A stretch of DNA of 13,763 bases, taken from positions 1-13,763 of the forward strand of contig JAISXM010000031.1 of the NCBI GenBank assembly GCA_031270515.1. Reading direction: 5' to 3'. A program made the position numbers and the translations under genes. Source of the DNA: Holosporales bacterium (lineage in GTDB: Bacteria; Pseudomonadota; Alphaproteobacteria; BNTO01). The number at the start of each line of letters is the position of its first letter. Position 1 is the first letter of the stretch. Under the pieces are notes generated by a model. That model saw only the letters and a program-made list of their open reading frames with translations, was not told the origin of the DNA and searched no databases. Below are positions 5,530 to 11,769 of the stretch, piece by piece.

Positions 5530-7290
5530 TTAGCGTGTCGTATCTGTCAGCATAACCATCCGCCCCGCCTGCGTTCCTGGGGGGATCATATCCGTCACCT
5601 CCCCCTTGCCGTCAATCATGCACGATATGCCTGTATTGGCGACCCGCACCAGCGGAACCCCGCTCTCAATGACGCGCAGCCTATCCACGGCGAGGTGCTG
5701 CCACAGGATCGGCCGCGCGAACCAGCCGTCGTTCAATATTTGCAGCGTCCATTTATTGTTTGGATCCACACGCTCTGGGGCGCACTCTTGCAGCAATAGC
5801 AACAATGCACCAGATTTACGGCGGCCTCGACGTACACGAACTTTCGCATGAGTCTGTTTGGTTTGCTTATGCATCATCTCTGAGCAAATCCTCGCTTGAA
5901 ATTGTGGGATGCCTGGGATGCTGACCGACGCGGAGTTTGTCCCCGGAGTACAGTCAATGCTGTTCGTCGCGGAACTAAATAACGTAGGAAAAACCGTTCG
6001 CAGAGGAACGTATTCACCGAACGGAAGCAGCTTTATTTTGTCGTATACGCGTTCTACTCCTTTTTTGGACACAATAAACATACTGTTGTACCATTTGGGC
6101 GTTTTGACGGCGGGATCAATTCTGTCTGCGCCAAAAACGACAACGCTATCACCTGCTGCAGCTTGAATTTTCGATATGATATTGCTTGATGTCGTAATAA
6201 ATTGCGTGATTGCTGTCTCCGGAAATATGACCATTTTGGGCGCGACTTTATTGCTGTTTTTTTTATATTTATTGAGCAACGATATCATTTCCTTCGTTAT
6301 AGACGCTTGATTCTCTTTTATCAGCTTTGTTTCCTGCGATACATTTGGCTGAATGATTAACAGGGGAACAACTTTCTCCCCTACAACCGCAGGCTTCGAC
6401 AGCATAACTACGCCAAAAACGACGACTCCGACCATGGATGTGCCCGTAACGATGCGCAACGAAACTGAGCGATCGCAGAAGAACGACGCCAGAAACATAA
6501 CCCACAGTGCTGACAAAAAAACACTGCCGCACAGGTGTATGATTTGAATAAATACGCGCGCGATACTTATGTTTTCAAACGCGAAGAGCTGTGCTGTCAG
6601 GTTCCACGGGAATTGCAGGAAAAACGCCCCTCTGCACATTTCAAATAAAAACCAACATAACGAGAACGTTAATGTAAACATGGGGTAGGGCTCGGGGCAC
6701 GTCTTTTGGCAAAGATATTCCATAATGTTGGATTTTTTGCTCAAGTCGCCTGCGGTTGTTGTTGACGCATGACTCGAGGTGGGCGAAGCGGAGCTTAGTG
6801 CAGGCCGTGCGGGGCCTTGCGCGGTTTTATCATATGCATTTTCTTTTAATAGTAATTGTTGTACAGCGAATGCTCCACCAAGGATGCTTCCCCAGTATAG
6901 AGCCAAGAATAACAGGCACGGCAAGAATAGCAACAATTGTCCCGTCAACAGAAAGGCTTTGTATATGCCGAACAACGATGCAAAAATAAACGCTCCACCA
7001 AAACTTAATCCGTAAATAAATCCATAGAGCACTCGCGGTGGTTGTAACGACGCCATCGTTCTGCAAAACAAGATCAATCCCGCGGATGAAGTCAGTAAGC
7101 GCAACAAAAATGATAAGAACTGGTAGTTTCCCGGAAATGGTGGGTAGAAACTTAGCCCGTATAGTACGCCTCCAAGGCAGCACATTTGGCTCCCAGCGAA
7201 GAGATTTCGAGCACTTTCTTTGGATAATTCGCGAAAATAAGACGCAAATTGTTGATACTTTTTCGAAAATATTCCTGAATGCTTTTCCAT
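5530..7290 (-). CDS. lnt: Apolipoprotein N-acyltransferase with unusual active-site loop
   Basis: Inner-membrane enzyme that adds the third acyl chain to the N-terminal Cys of lipoproteins. From the ATG at 7290 it is 586 residues; E. coli Lnt has 512. A TTG at 7332 would add 14 residues; neither start has a clear ribosome binding site. The N-terminal half has several hydrophobic helices, interrupted by a polar, Ser/Thr/Ala-rich loop near 151-191. The C-terminal nitrilase domain contains the triad: Glu358 (FPETAIT), Lys418 (DKIKLLPFGEYVP) and Cys469 (ICSE), plus NDGWF, WQHLAVDR and VANTGIS. Two residues reported as essential in E. coli look changed: Tyr after the catalytic Cys is Ser470, and the Trp of the QxxKW motif is Leu323. 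About 25 extra residues, with a basic cluster (KVRVRRGRRK), follow the catalytic Cys. The family is certain; full activity is not. Confidence 0.92.
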   Translation of the reverse strand: MEKHSGIFSKKYQQFASYFRELSKESARNLFAGSQMCCLGGVLYGLSFYPPFPGNYQFLSFLLRLLTSSAGLILFCRTMASLQPPRVLYGFIYGLSFGGAFIFASLFGIYKAFLLTGQLLLFLPCLLFLALYWGSILGGAFAVQQLLLKENAYDKTAQGPARPALSSASPTSSHASTTTAGDLSKKSNIMEYLCQKTCPEPYPMFTLTFSLCWFLFEMCRGAFFLQFPWNLTAQLFAFENISIARVFIQIIHLCGSVFLSALWVMFLASFFCDRSVSLRIVTGTSMVGVVVFGVVMLSKPAVVGEKVVPLLIIQPNVSQETKLIKENQASITKEMISLLNKYKKNSNKVAPKMVIFPETAITQFITTSSNIISKIQAAAGDSVVVFGADRIDPAVKTPKWYNSMFIVSKKGVERVYDKIKLLPFGEYVPLRTVFPTLFSSATNSIDCTPGTNSASVSIPGIPQFQARICSEMMHKQTKQTHAKVRVRRGRRKSGALLLLLQECAPERVDPNNKWTLQILNDGWFARPILWQHLAVDRLRVIESGVPLVRVANTGISCMIDGKGEVTDMIPPGTQAGRMVMLTDTTR

Positions 7291-7619
7291 AAACACAATT
7301 TTTTGCCAGTTTTTTTGCCAATAACAGATCAATGCAAATCCATATTGCCAGGTGATGCGTGATAAATCTGAAAAATCTTAACGTTTTCTTTACCTTTTTG
7401 TGATATAATGCCATCCACAACCCCCACCCACCCAGGGGGCGTGCGAAAAGGACGCATCTGCTACATTTTATTATGTCATTGCAAAGGTTAATAATGCAAC
7501 CACTTTTGCAAAACTACTCACTCAACTTTTTTTATATTGTGATTATACTGCATCGTTTTATTGAATAGCCCCCGCGAGCACCGAACCCGCGCCCTGATAG
7601 TACTTTTGCGATTGGGTAG
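7291..7619. other. Gene-free stretch between lnt and the coiled-coil genes
   Basis: No gene supported. It includes a C-rich run (7422-7438), an AT-rich stretch with short TTGCAA-type repeats near 7481-7512, and a GC-rich weak inverted repeat (CGCG..CGCG, around 7573-7592) that could contribute to ending transcription from the right on the minus strand. No convincing lnt promoter could be assigned, though CATTATATC near 7402-7410 (minus strand) may be a -10. Confidence 0.35.
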
Positions 7620-7747
7620 CACTGAATAAAACCCAGGTAGAACCGCTCCATTGGCGAAATTATGCAGGCAGAGTCGTCCCCTCAACTAAATTAAGCCCAC
7701 GCGGAGCAGTTCCATTGGCGGAATTAAGCCCAAACAGAGCCGTTCCA
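7620..7747 (-). repeat. Four degenerate ~33-bp tandem repeats spanning a gene's end
   Basis: On the minus strand units begin at 7747 (TGGAACGGCTCTGTTTGGGC), 7714 (TGGAACTGCTCCGCGTGGGC), 7681 (GGGGACGACTCTGCCTGC) and 7650 (TGGAGCGGTTCTACCTGG). Spacings are 33, 33 and 31 bp. The first unit contains the last codons of the 7724-8656 gene (WNGSVWA) and its TAA; the second has the same TAA. The rest lie outside the coding region and still resemble (R)QWxGSxW codons. Confidence 0.7.
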
Positions 7748-8656
7748 TCTGTACTCGACGTTTGCTATTGTTACTATGTCGATCAAGCTATCGTCTACGT
7801 GTATTAACCCCACGGTGGTTGCAACTGAAGTGCCTAGGTCCAGCACACTTCGCCCAGAGGGAACATTGGTCAACAGCGGAATACCAGCCCGAGTTAATCC
7901 GAGCACACCGTTAATATACGCAAGCAACTCCGCTCCATTAACGGCCCTCAGCACATCCTGCCCAGGCGTAAAACTAAACGCCACCACCGTCCCAAAACCG
8001 CCAGTTTTCATGTTTGCACAGGATGATGCAACGCCATTCGCGGCCGCCCCTGTCTCCGTCAAATATCCCACAAGGTTTACCTCACAATTCGTGTATCCCC
8101 AACAAAAACTCCCCAAAGATGACAAAATCTGATCCGACAAATAAAAATCCCCCTGATCCGACAAATAAAAACCCCCAAAAGATGACAAAACCTGATCATT
8201 GATAGCCGCACGCTTAGAAAATGCCTCGTCCTCTAATTTTTTTTCATTAGGGGGGAGCTGTTTCTCCAATCCTCCGCGACGTGCGTCGAGTTGTGCTTTA
8301 AGCGAAGCAAGTTCTTCGAGTTCTGCTTGAAGCGAAGTAATTTTGTCATCTTGTCTTCTAAATTGATCAAGCAGTTCTTTAATTTTGTCCTGCCGTGCTT
8401 TTATCTGATCATCCTTCCTTTTTAAGTCTCTATCCATCGCTAGAACCAACGTTTGGACATTCTTGCCGGCCCCCTTGGCTTTTTCCCTCAGTTGTGTGAC
8501 TGTAGCTAATTCACCTAGAGAGAGTTGTTTCCAACATTCGATAACTCCGTCAGTAATTATAGGTGGGAAAAAGATCGCCTCACATGACTCAACAGTAGCA
8601 ACCAGCATACTTAGCGCACCAATTCCAGATAAAATTATTCTATTCATATAAATCAT
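7724..8656 (-). CDS. Exported coiled-coil protein, paralog 1 of 3
   Basis: 310 residues from the ATG at 8656; a second in-frame ATG three codons later is equally possible. The signal peptide (NRIILSGIGALSMLVATVES, then Cys25) is nearly identical to those of the genes at 8998-9378 and 9533-9952. Residues ~54-140 are a charged heptad-rich coiled coil (LKRKDDQIKARQDKIKELL). Residues ~150-310 form a separate Gly/Ser/Val-rich, likely beta-strand domain with Cys185, Cys191 and Cys213, ending EYRWNGSVWA. Between them is a small internal repeat (VLSSFGGFYLSDQ.. / ILSSLGSF, FYLSDQ twice). The coiled coil shares its end (LKAQLDARRG) with paralog 2 (PKTEVDARHS). It has its own promoter. Function not recognised; an envelope or secreted structural/effector role is inference. 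Confidence 0.75.
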   Translation of the reverse strand: MIYMNRIILSGIGALSMLVATVESCEAIFFPPIITDGVIECWKQLSLGELATVTQLREKAKGAGKNVQTLVLAMDRDLKRKDDQIKARQDKIKELLDQFRRQDDKITSLQAELEELASLKAQLDARRGGLEKQLPPNEKKLEDEAFSKRAAINDQVLSSFGGFYLSDQGDFYLSDQILSSLGSFCWGYTNCEVNLVGYLTETGAAANGVASSCANMKTGGFGTVVAFSFTPGQDVLRAVNGAELLAYINGVLGLTRAGIPLLTNVPSGRSVLDLGTSVATTVGLIHVDDSLIDIVTIANVEYRWNGSVWA

Positions 8657-8689
8657 ATAAAAAAAATCAAAAAAACGAATGCATTCTCT

Positions 8690-8718
8690 TTTGTATCACT
8701 TTGATGAGTTCGAGTCAA
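8690..8718 (-). promoter_or_regulatory. Promoter of coiled-coil paralog 1
   Basis: On the minus strand TTGACT (8718-8713), 17 nt, TACAAA (8695-8690). The surrounding sequence CCTATTGACTCGAAC..CATCAAAGTGATA is shared with the promoter at 9473-9501. Confidence 0.65.
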
Positions 8719-8740
8719 TAGGATATTCGCGATTGTCATC

Positions 8741-8876
8741 GCAATTTAGAAACGTCATCTTTTTTGCATGGAGACTTCGCTCGCCTAATACTCCATGCTC
8801 CATGCTCCAGCGCGTTGGAACGTGGTGCATCGCACTGATCGACTTTTTATGTACGACCTTGGCGCACGGCGATCAA
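8741..8876 (+). repeat. Inverted duplicate module, left copy
   Basis: Starting with GCAATTTAGAAACGTCATC, this stretch matches the minus strand of about 10260-10085: shared blocks include AGAAAYGTCATCTTTTT, ACTCCATG, GGAACGTGG, GCATCGC, TGAT..ACTTTTT, CCTTGG and CGGYGATCAA. The right copy carries about 60 extra bp in its middle. Short open frames here are not conserved between the copies, so the module is most likely non-coding. It sits just upstream of the paralog 1 promoter, pointing away. Confidence 0.6.
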
Positions 8877-8929
8877 TAACACGGGCGGATACAGGGGGTG
8901 ATTAGCTTCATATTTTGGGGTGGCTTGGA

Positions 8930-8997
8930 TCAAGACGATTCTCCTTCGTTATCTGGAGCCCCACGGCTGTAAGCTCTAGAAGAGTGGGCTCTCTACC
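8930..8997 (-). pseudogene. Lost C-terminal tail of coiled-coil paralog 2
   Basis: Beyond the stop of 8998-9378, the minus strand matches the 3' end of the 9533-9952 gene: CTAGAG, GGGGCTCCAGATAACGAAGG and GAATCG then TGATCCA. With a one-base shift it reads GAPDNEGESS and stops at 8930-8932, against GVAPENEGESY and stop in paralog 3. Thus paralog 2 once ran to 8930 and was cut by a TGA at 8998-9000 and a one-base deletion. Confidence 0.6.
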
Positions 8998-9378
8998 TCA
9001 TGTACTGTGACGTGCGTCGACTTCTGTTTTAGGCGAAACAAGTGCACTTAGTCGTGCTTTAATTTGAGCAATTTTGTCCCCTTGTGCTTTAAGTCGTCTC
9101 TGCAATTCTTCAGCTTGGTCCTGTAGTTCTCCTATCTGACCATACTCCTTTTTTATTTCTGCGTCAGTCTGTTGACACAGCATAGAGTACTGATTGTAGG
9201 TATCTGTTACTTCATCATCCCATTTTGTGATGCGACTTGAGGTGGGTTTAACGACTTTAGGTCGCCAATAGCCATTATATCCTTGATCATATCCAAGTAG
9301 ACTTGTAGATCCAAATGACTCCGCAGTAGGAATCATCATGCTTAACGCACCAATTCCAGATAAAATTATTCCCTTCAT
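8998..9378 (-). CDS. Exported coiled-coil protein, paralog 2 of 3, truncated
   Basis: 126 residues from the ATG at 9378. The signal peptide (KGIILSGIGALSMMIPTAES) matches the two neighbouring paralogs but has lost their first three codons. A short Gly/Tyr-rich stretch (GYDQGYNGYWRP) precedes a helical region, ~48-110, with heptad-like charge pattern (GELQDQAEELQRRLKAQGDKIAQIKARL). Its end (SPKTEVDARHS) resembles residues 118-127 of paralog 1. The downstream sequence matches the tail of paralog 3, so the ancestral gene looks like a mosaic of the two and is now shortened. It is divergently transcribed from paralog 3 with its own promoter. Whether the short product is still made is unknown. Confidence 0.6.
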   Translation of the reverse strand: MKGIILSGIGALSMMIPTAESFGSTSLLGYDQGYNGYWRPKVVKPTSSRITKWDDEVTDTYNQYSMLCQQTDAEIKKEYGQIGELQDQAEELQRRLKAQGDKIAQIKARLSALVSPKTEVDARHST

Positions 9379-9409
9379 ATAAAAGCCTAAAAAATGAATA
9401 TCATTCCTC

Positions 9410-9438
9410 CTTATATCGCATTACAGCGCTTGAGTCAA
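9410..9438 (-). promoter_or_regulatory. Promoter of coiled-coil paralog 2
   Basis: On the minus strand TTGACT (9438-9433), 17 nt, TATAAG (9415-9410). It is back to back with the promoter of paralog 3. The upstream 17-mer CAGCGCAAATATCATAT (9454-9438) recurs exactly at 10291-10307. Confidence 0.65.
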
Positions 9439-9472
9439 TATGATATTTGCGCTGACAATCGCGACTGTCCTA

Positions 9473-9501
9473 TTGACTCGAACGCATCAAAGTGATATAA
9501 A
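9473..9501 (+). promoter_or_regulatory. Promoter of coiled-coil paralog 3
   Basis: TTGACT at 9473-9478, 17 nt, TATAAA at 9496-9501. The spacer and flanks match those of paralog 1 (8690-8718) almost base for base. The predicted start near 9508 leaves a short AT-rich leader without a clear Shine-Dalgarno sequence. Confidence 0.7.
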
Positions 9502-9532
9502 AGAGAATATATTTGTTTTTGAGCTTTTTTAT

Positions 9533-9952
9533 ATGATTTATATGAAGAGAATAATTTTATCTGGAATTGGTGCGTTAAGCATGCTAGTTGCGACTGCCGA
9601 GTCATGTACTATAACTATAGTGGAAGTTGTGCCTGATCTATCATTGTGGGGATATATCCTTTCGATTAACTTAAATAGAATCGCACGAGTGAAGAGAAAT
9701 CTCGAATATCTCAAAATGCACCCCCAAGCGCTGACTAAAGCGATTCGTGAAATTAACGGATATGTGGATGAGCAGCTTAAAGCACTGCAGGAGAAAGAGA
9801 CAGAATTGCAGAGCCTACTTGAAACACAACAGGGCCAAATTGCTTGGATTGAAGAACAAATCGAAGCACTTCGCAAAGAATTGACTGAAGAGCTCCACCA
9901 TCTAGAGTCCGAAACGGGAGTGGCTCCAGAGAACGAAGGTGAATCGTATTGA
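9533..9952 (+). CDS. Exported coiled-coil protein, paralog 3 of 3
   Basis: 139 residues from the ATG at 9533, or 136 from the ATG at 9542. Translation could be extended upstream to 9440, but that would run through the promoter. The signal peptide (KRIILSGIGALSMLVATAES, then Cys) is nearly identical to paralog 1, and the first 75 nt of the genes differ at about seven positions. The mature part begins with a hydrophobic patch (ITIVEVVPDLSLWGYIL) and then is almost wholly helical, residues ~45-125, with strong coiled-coil pattern (EKETELQSLLETQQGQ, EEQIEALRKELTEEL). The tail GVAPENEGESY is acidic and is preserved in the remnant behind paralog 2. It stands divergent to paralog 2. No function recognised. 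Confidence 0.72.
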   Translation: MIYMKRIILSGIGALSMLVATAESCTITIVEVVPDLSLWGYILSINLNRIARVKRNLEYLKMHPQALTKAIREINGYVDEQLKALQEKETELQSLLETQQGQIAWIEEQIEALRKELTEELHHLESETGVAPENEGESY

Positions 9953-9988
9953 TCCAGCCACCGAAAAAAACATGAAGTGCTGGATCAA
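9949..9988 (+). terminator. Inverted repeat over the paralog 3 stop codon
   Basis: TTGATCCAGC (9949-9958) and GCTGGATCAA (9979-9988) are perfect complements around a 20-nt loop. The left arm includes the TGA stop. There is no T-tract, so it may block transcript decay rather than end transcription. The remnant behind paralog 2 keeps only the left arm. Confidence 0.4.
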
Positions 9989-10084
9989 CATTGCCCTGAA
10001 CTACTTTCATTACCTAACCTGTATCAGCAAAACCAGCTGACCGTGCTGTTGGTCGCCTGGCGCCAGTCGACTTAGCCGTTGATC

Positions 10085-10260
10085 ACCGCACACCCAAGGG
10101 AGCACAGTAATTTTACGTTTGACACTATAGCCAAACACAAAAACATTATACCAAAGGACAAAAAGTTTATCATGGCGATGCGCCACGTTCCGACGCGTTG
10201 GAACATGGAGTGTGACGCGGACGAAGTATTCATTCGAAAAAGATGACATTTCTAGGTTGC
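10085..10260 (-). repeat. Inverted duplicate module, right copy
   Basis: Minus-strand counterpart of 8741-8876, longer by an internal stretch that includes 10124-10144. A 100-residue open frame (10312-10010) runs through it but matches nothing in the other copy's frames, so it is treated as non-coding. Confidence 0.55.
10124..10144. repeat. Solo arm of the palindromic repeat family
   Basis: ACTATAGCCAAACACAAAAAC resembles the arm of the element at 5433-5528 (ACTATAGCTAAACAC..AAAAAC), with one substitution and a small deletion. It lies inside the extra middle part of the right-hand duplicate module, which may mark an insertion. Confidence 0.4.
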
Positions 10261-10361
10261 AAGCCCGAATACTTCTAAATTGCATAGACACAGCGCAAAT
10301 ATCATATGTCAACGCAATTTAGATAATGTCCGGTTCTGCAATTTAGAAATGTCCTCTTTTC
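10237..10361. repeat. Four 23-24-nt units in back-to-back pairs, transposon-end-like
   Basis: Units on the minus strand: 10283-10261 (GCAATTTAGAAGTATTCGGG) and 10260-10237 (GCAACCTAGAAATGTCATC). On the plus strand: 10314-10337 (GCAATTTAGATAATGTCCGG) and 10338-10361 (GCAATTTAGAAATGTCCTC). Each pair is a direct repeat and the pairs face away from a 30-bp centre. A fifth unit starts at 8741. Arrays of such units are found at the ends of some insertion sequences, for example the IS21 family; no transposase is present here. Confidence 0.55.
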
Positions 10362-10403
10362 TTATTGTCATTAATTTCGTTTTGTTTTTGGATATCAATG
10401 GTG

Positions 10404-10430
10404 TTGACGCATAACGTTGTTTTATATACA
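10404..10430 (+). promoter_or_regulatory. Promoter of tRNA-Lys (and possibly bamD)
   Basis: TTGACG at 10404-10409 and TATACA at 10425-10430 with a 15-nt spacer; using TACATT instead gives 17 nt. The predicted start falls just before the tRNA at 10443. Confidence 0.5.
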
Positions 10431-10442
10431 TTCGTGAGTGTA

Positions 10443-10518
10443 GGGCCCTTAGCTCAGTTGGTAGAGCATCTGACTTTTAATCAGGGGGTCGAAGGTTCGA
10501 ATCCTTCAGGGCCCACCA
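10443..10518 (+). tRNA. tRNA-Lys, anticodon UUU
   Basis: 76 nt with an encoded CCA end. Acceptor GGGCCCT pairs with AGGGCCC; the D arm is GCTC..GAGC; the anticodon stem TCTGA/TCAGG encloses the loop CTTTTAA, so the anticodon is TTT; the T arm is GAAGG TTCGAAT CCTTC. All arms pair as expected. bamD begins within 25 nt of the CCA, so the tRNA may be cut out of a common transcript. Confidence 0.97.
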
Positions 10519-10542
10519 ATGTGCTCGAAAAATGTTGGTTTT

Positions 10543-11676
10543 ATGAATTTTTCTGAACAAAATAGTCACGTGCGCGCGCGCGGCACATTTGCGCTGTTTT
10601 CAGTGTGCGCGTTGCTTTCGTCATGCGCAGAGCGGGTCGTTCGCGAGATAGATGAAGACGTGAGGATCGCACCCACGGCATCGCCCGAATCGTTATATGA
10701 GCGGGCCGCGCATCAAATGCATGCGTCCAATTTCAAAATCGCAGCGAACAGTTTTGCCGTCGTTCAGGAGCAATTTCCTTACTCTACTTGGGCCGCTCAA
10801 TCGCAGATTATGGAAGGATATTGTCGCTACCAAGCGCACCAATATGAGGACGCGATTGACTTGTTCACTATATTTGCGAAGTTGCATCCCCACCACAAGG
10901 ACACGCCATATGCGCGCTATATGATTGGGTTGTGCCACTATGAGCGCATTGCGATAGTTGCGCGCGACCAGCAGGATGCTTACGACGCGTTGAAGGCGTT
11001 CCATGTCGTGCTGACAAAGTTCCCAGCGTGCGACTATGCGAAGGATGCGAAGTTTAAGGTTGATTTTATAAACAATCATTTGGCTACTCAGGAAATGTCG
11101 ATTGGCCGGTTTTACCAGCATGAGAAAGCATATGTCGCAGCAATGAACCGCTTCAGCAATGTGGTCACGCGCTACCAAACGACGGAGCAGTGTCCAGAGG
11201 CGCTGTTTCGGCTCGCGGAGTGTTACGCGACGCTTGATATGCTTGACGACTTTTGGGCAACGTACGATGTGCTTAAGCTGAACCATCCTGACTCGGTGTG
11301 GGTGGCTTTTGTTGAAAAATTGGTGGCGTGCATTAAGGAAAAGGAAGCGGCTGGGAGCGCGCAGCCTGGGCAGCCATCGGGCAAAAAACGCGCGCAAAAG
11401 CAAAAGGTTGCGACTGATAAAGAGATTCGGAATGCAGATAGAAAGCGCAAAGATGTTAATAAAAAGGGGAAGTTGGCGGATATAACAAAGGATCAATTGC
11501 GAGGGAATAAGGACGATCTTATGGATGCGAATCGTGCGCCGTTGCCTCCTGGATATTCCATGCCTTCGGAGGTTCCGGACATTAAAACGAAGAAGAGTAC
11601 GCGGGATAATCGTTTTTCTGATAAACGCGCGGCGGAAAACCTTTTGGGTATTCGCAACAAGCCTAAGGCTGAATAA
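10543..11676 (+). CDS. bamD: Outer-membrane assembly lipoprotein BamD with extended C-terminus
   Basis: BamD is the essential lipoprotein of the BAM complex that folds beta-barrel proteins into the outer membrane. From the ATG at 10543 the product is 377 residues; an ATG at 10519 directly after the tRNA CCA would add eight but would be separated by tRNA processing. Neither has a good ribosome binding site. The signal ends in a lipobox, LLSSC (Cys28). The next ~220 residues are TPR-like helices with the family pattern: SPESLYERA, EQFPYSTWAAQSQ, YRYQAHQYEDAI-like CRYQAHQYEDAI, FAKLHPHHKDTPYARYMIG, FPACDYAKDA, IGRFYQHEKAYVAAMNRF and PEALFRLAECY. The last ~110 residues are a Lys/Arg-rich, low-complexity tail (GKKRAQKQKV, RKRKDVNKKGK) not found in typical BamD of 240-290 residues. 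The core is intact, so it is presumably functional. Confidence 0.92.
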   Translation: MNFSEQNSHVRARGTFALFSVCALLSSCAERVVREIDEDVRIAPTASPESLYERAAHQMHASNFKIAANSFAVVQEQFPYSTWAAQSQIMEGYCRYQAHQYEDAIDLFTIFAKLHPHHKDTPYARYMIGLCHYERIAIVARDQQDAYDALKAFHVVLTKFPACDYAKDAKFKVDFINNHLATQEMSIGRFYQHEKAYVAAMNRFSNVVTRYQTTEQCPEALFRLAECYATLDMLDDFWATYDVLKLNHPDSVWVAFVEKLVACIKEKEAAGSAQPGQPSGKKRAQKQKVATDKEIRNADRKRKDVNKKGKLADITKDQLRGNKDDLMDANRAPLPPGYSMPSEVPDIKTKKSTRDNRFSDKRAAENLLGIRNKPKAE

Positions 11677-11764
11677 TCGTTTTTACGGATAAGTGCTGAA
11701 TAATCGTTTTTATAGACAAGAAAGATCAGCGAAATAATTGTTTTTACAGACAGGAAATGTGTGC
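11671..11764 (+). repeat. Three tandem degenerate repeats after bamD
   Basis: Units at 11671-11697, 11698-11730 and 11731-11764 share GAATAATCGTTTTTA..GA.A. The first contains the bamD stop codon. A fourth relative, GATAATCGTTTTTCTGATAA, lies within bamD at 11605-11624. The third reaches the ribosome binding site of the next gene. Confidence 0.65.
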
Positions 11765-11769
11765 GCATA

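Noticed and set aside
6830..7420. 196-residue minus-strand frame over lnt
   Set aside because: It overlaps lnt in another phase; lnt has the family motifs and this frame has none.
8679..8879. 66-residue plus-strand frame as a gene
   Set aside because: It starts inside the paralog 1 promoter region, and the inverted copy near 10170 does not keep the frame.
9440..9532. Longer N-terminus for paralog 3
   Set aside because: The extension would translate the -35 and -10 boxes, and the conserved signal peptide begins at 9533 or 9542.
10010..10312. 100-residue minus-strand frame as a gene
   Set aside because: The duplicate module at 8741-8876 does not preserve this frame, and no ribosome binding site or domain is visible.
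10693..11496. 267-residue minus-strand frame opposite bamD
   Set aside because: It is a shadow of the BamD coding sequence, rich in Arg/Leu as expected for an antisense frame.
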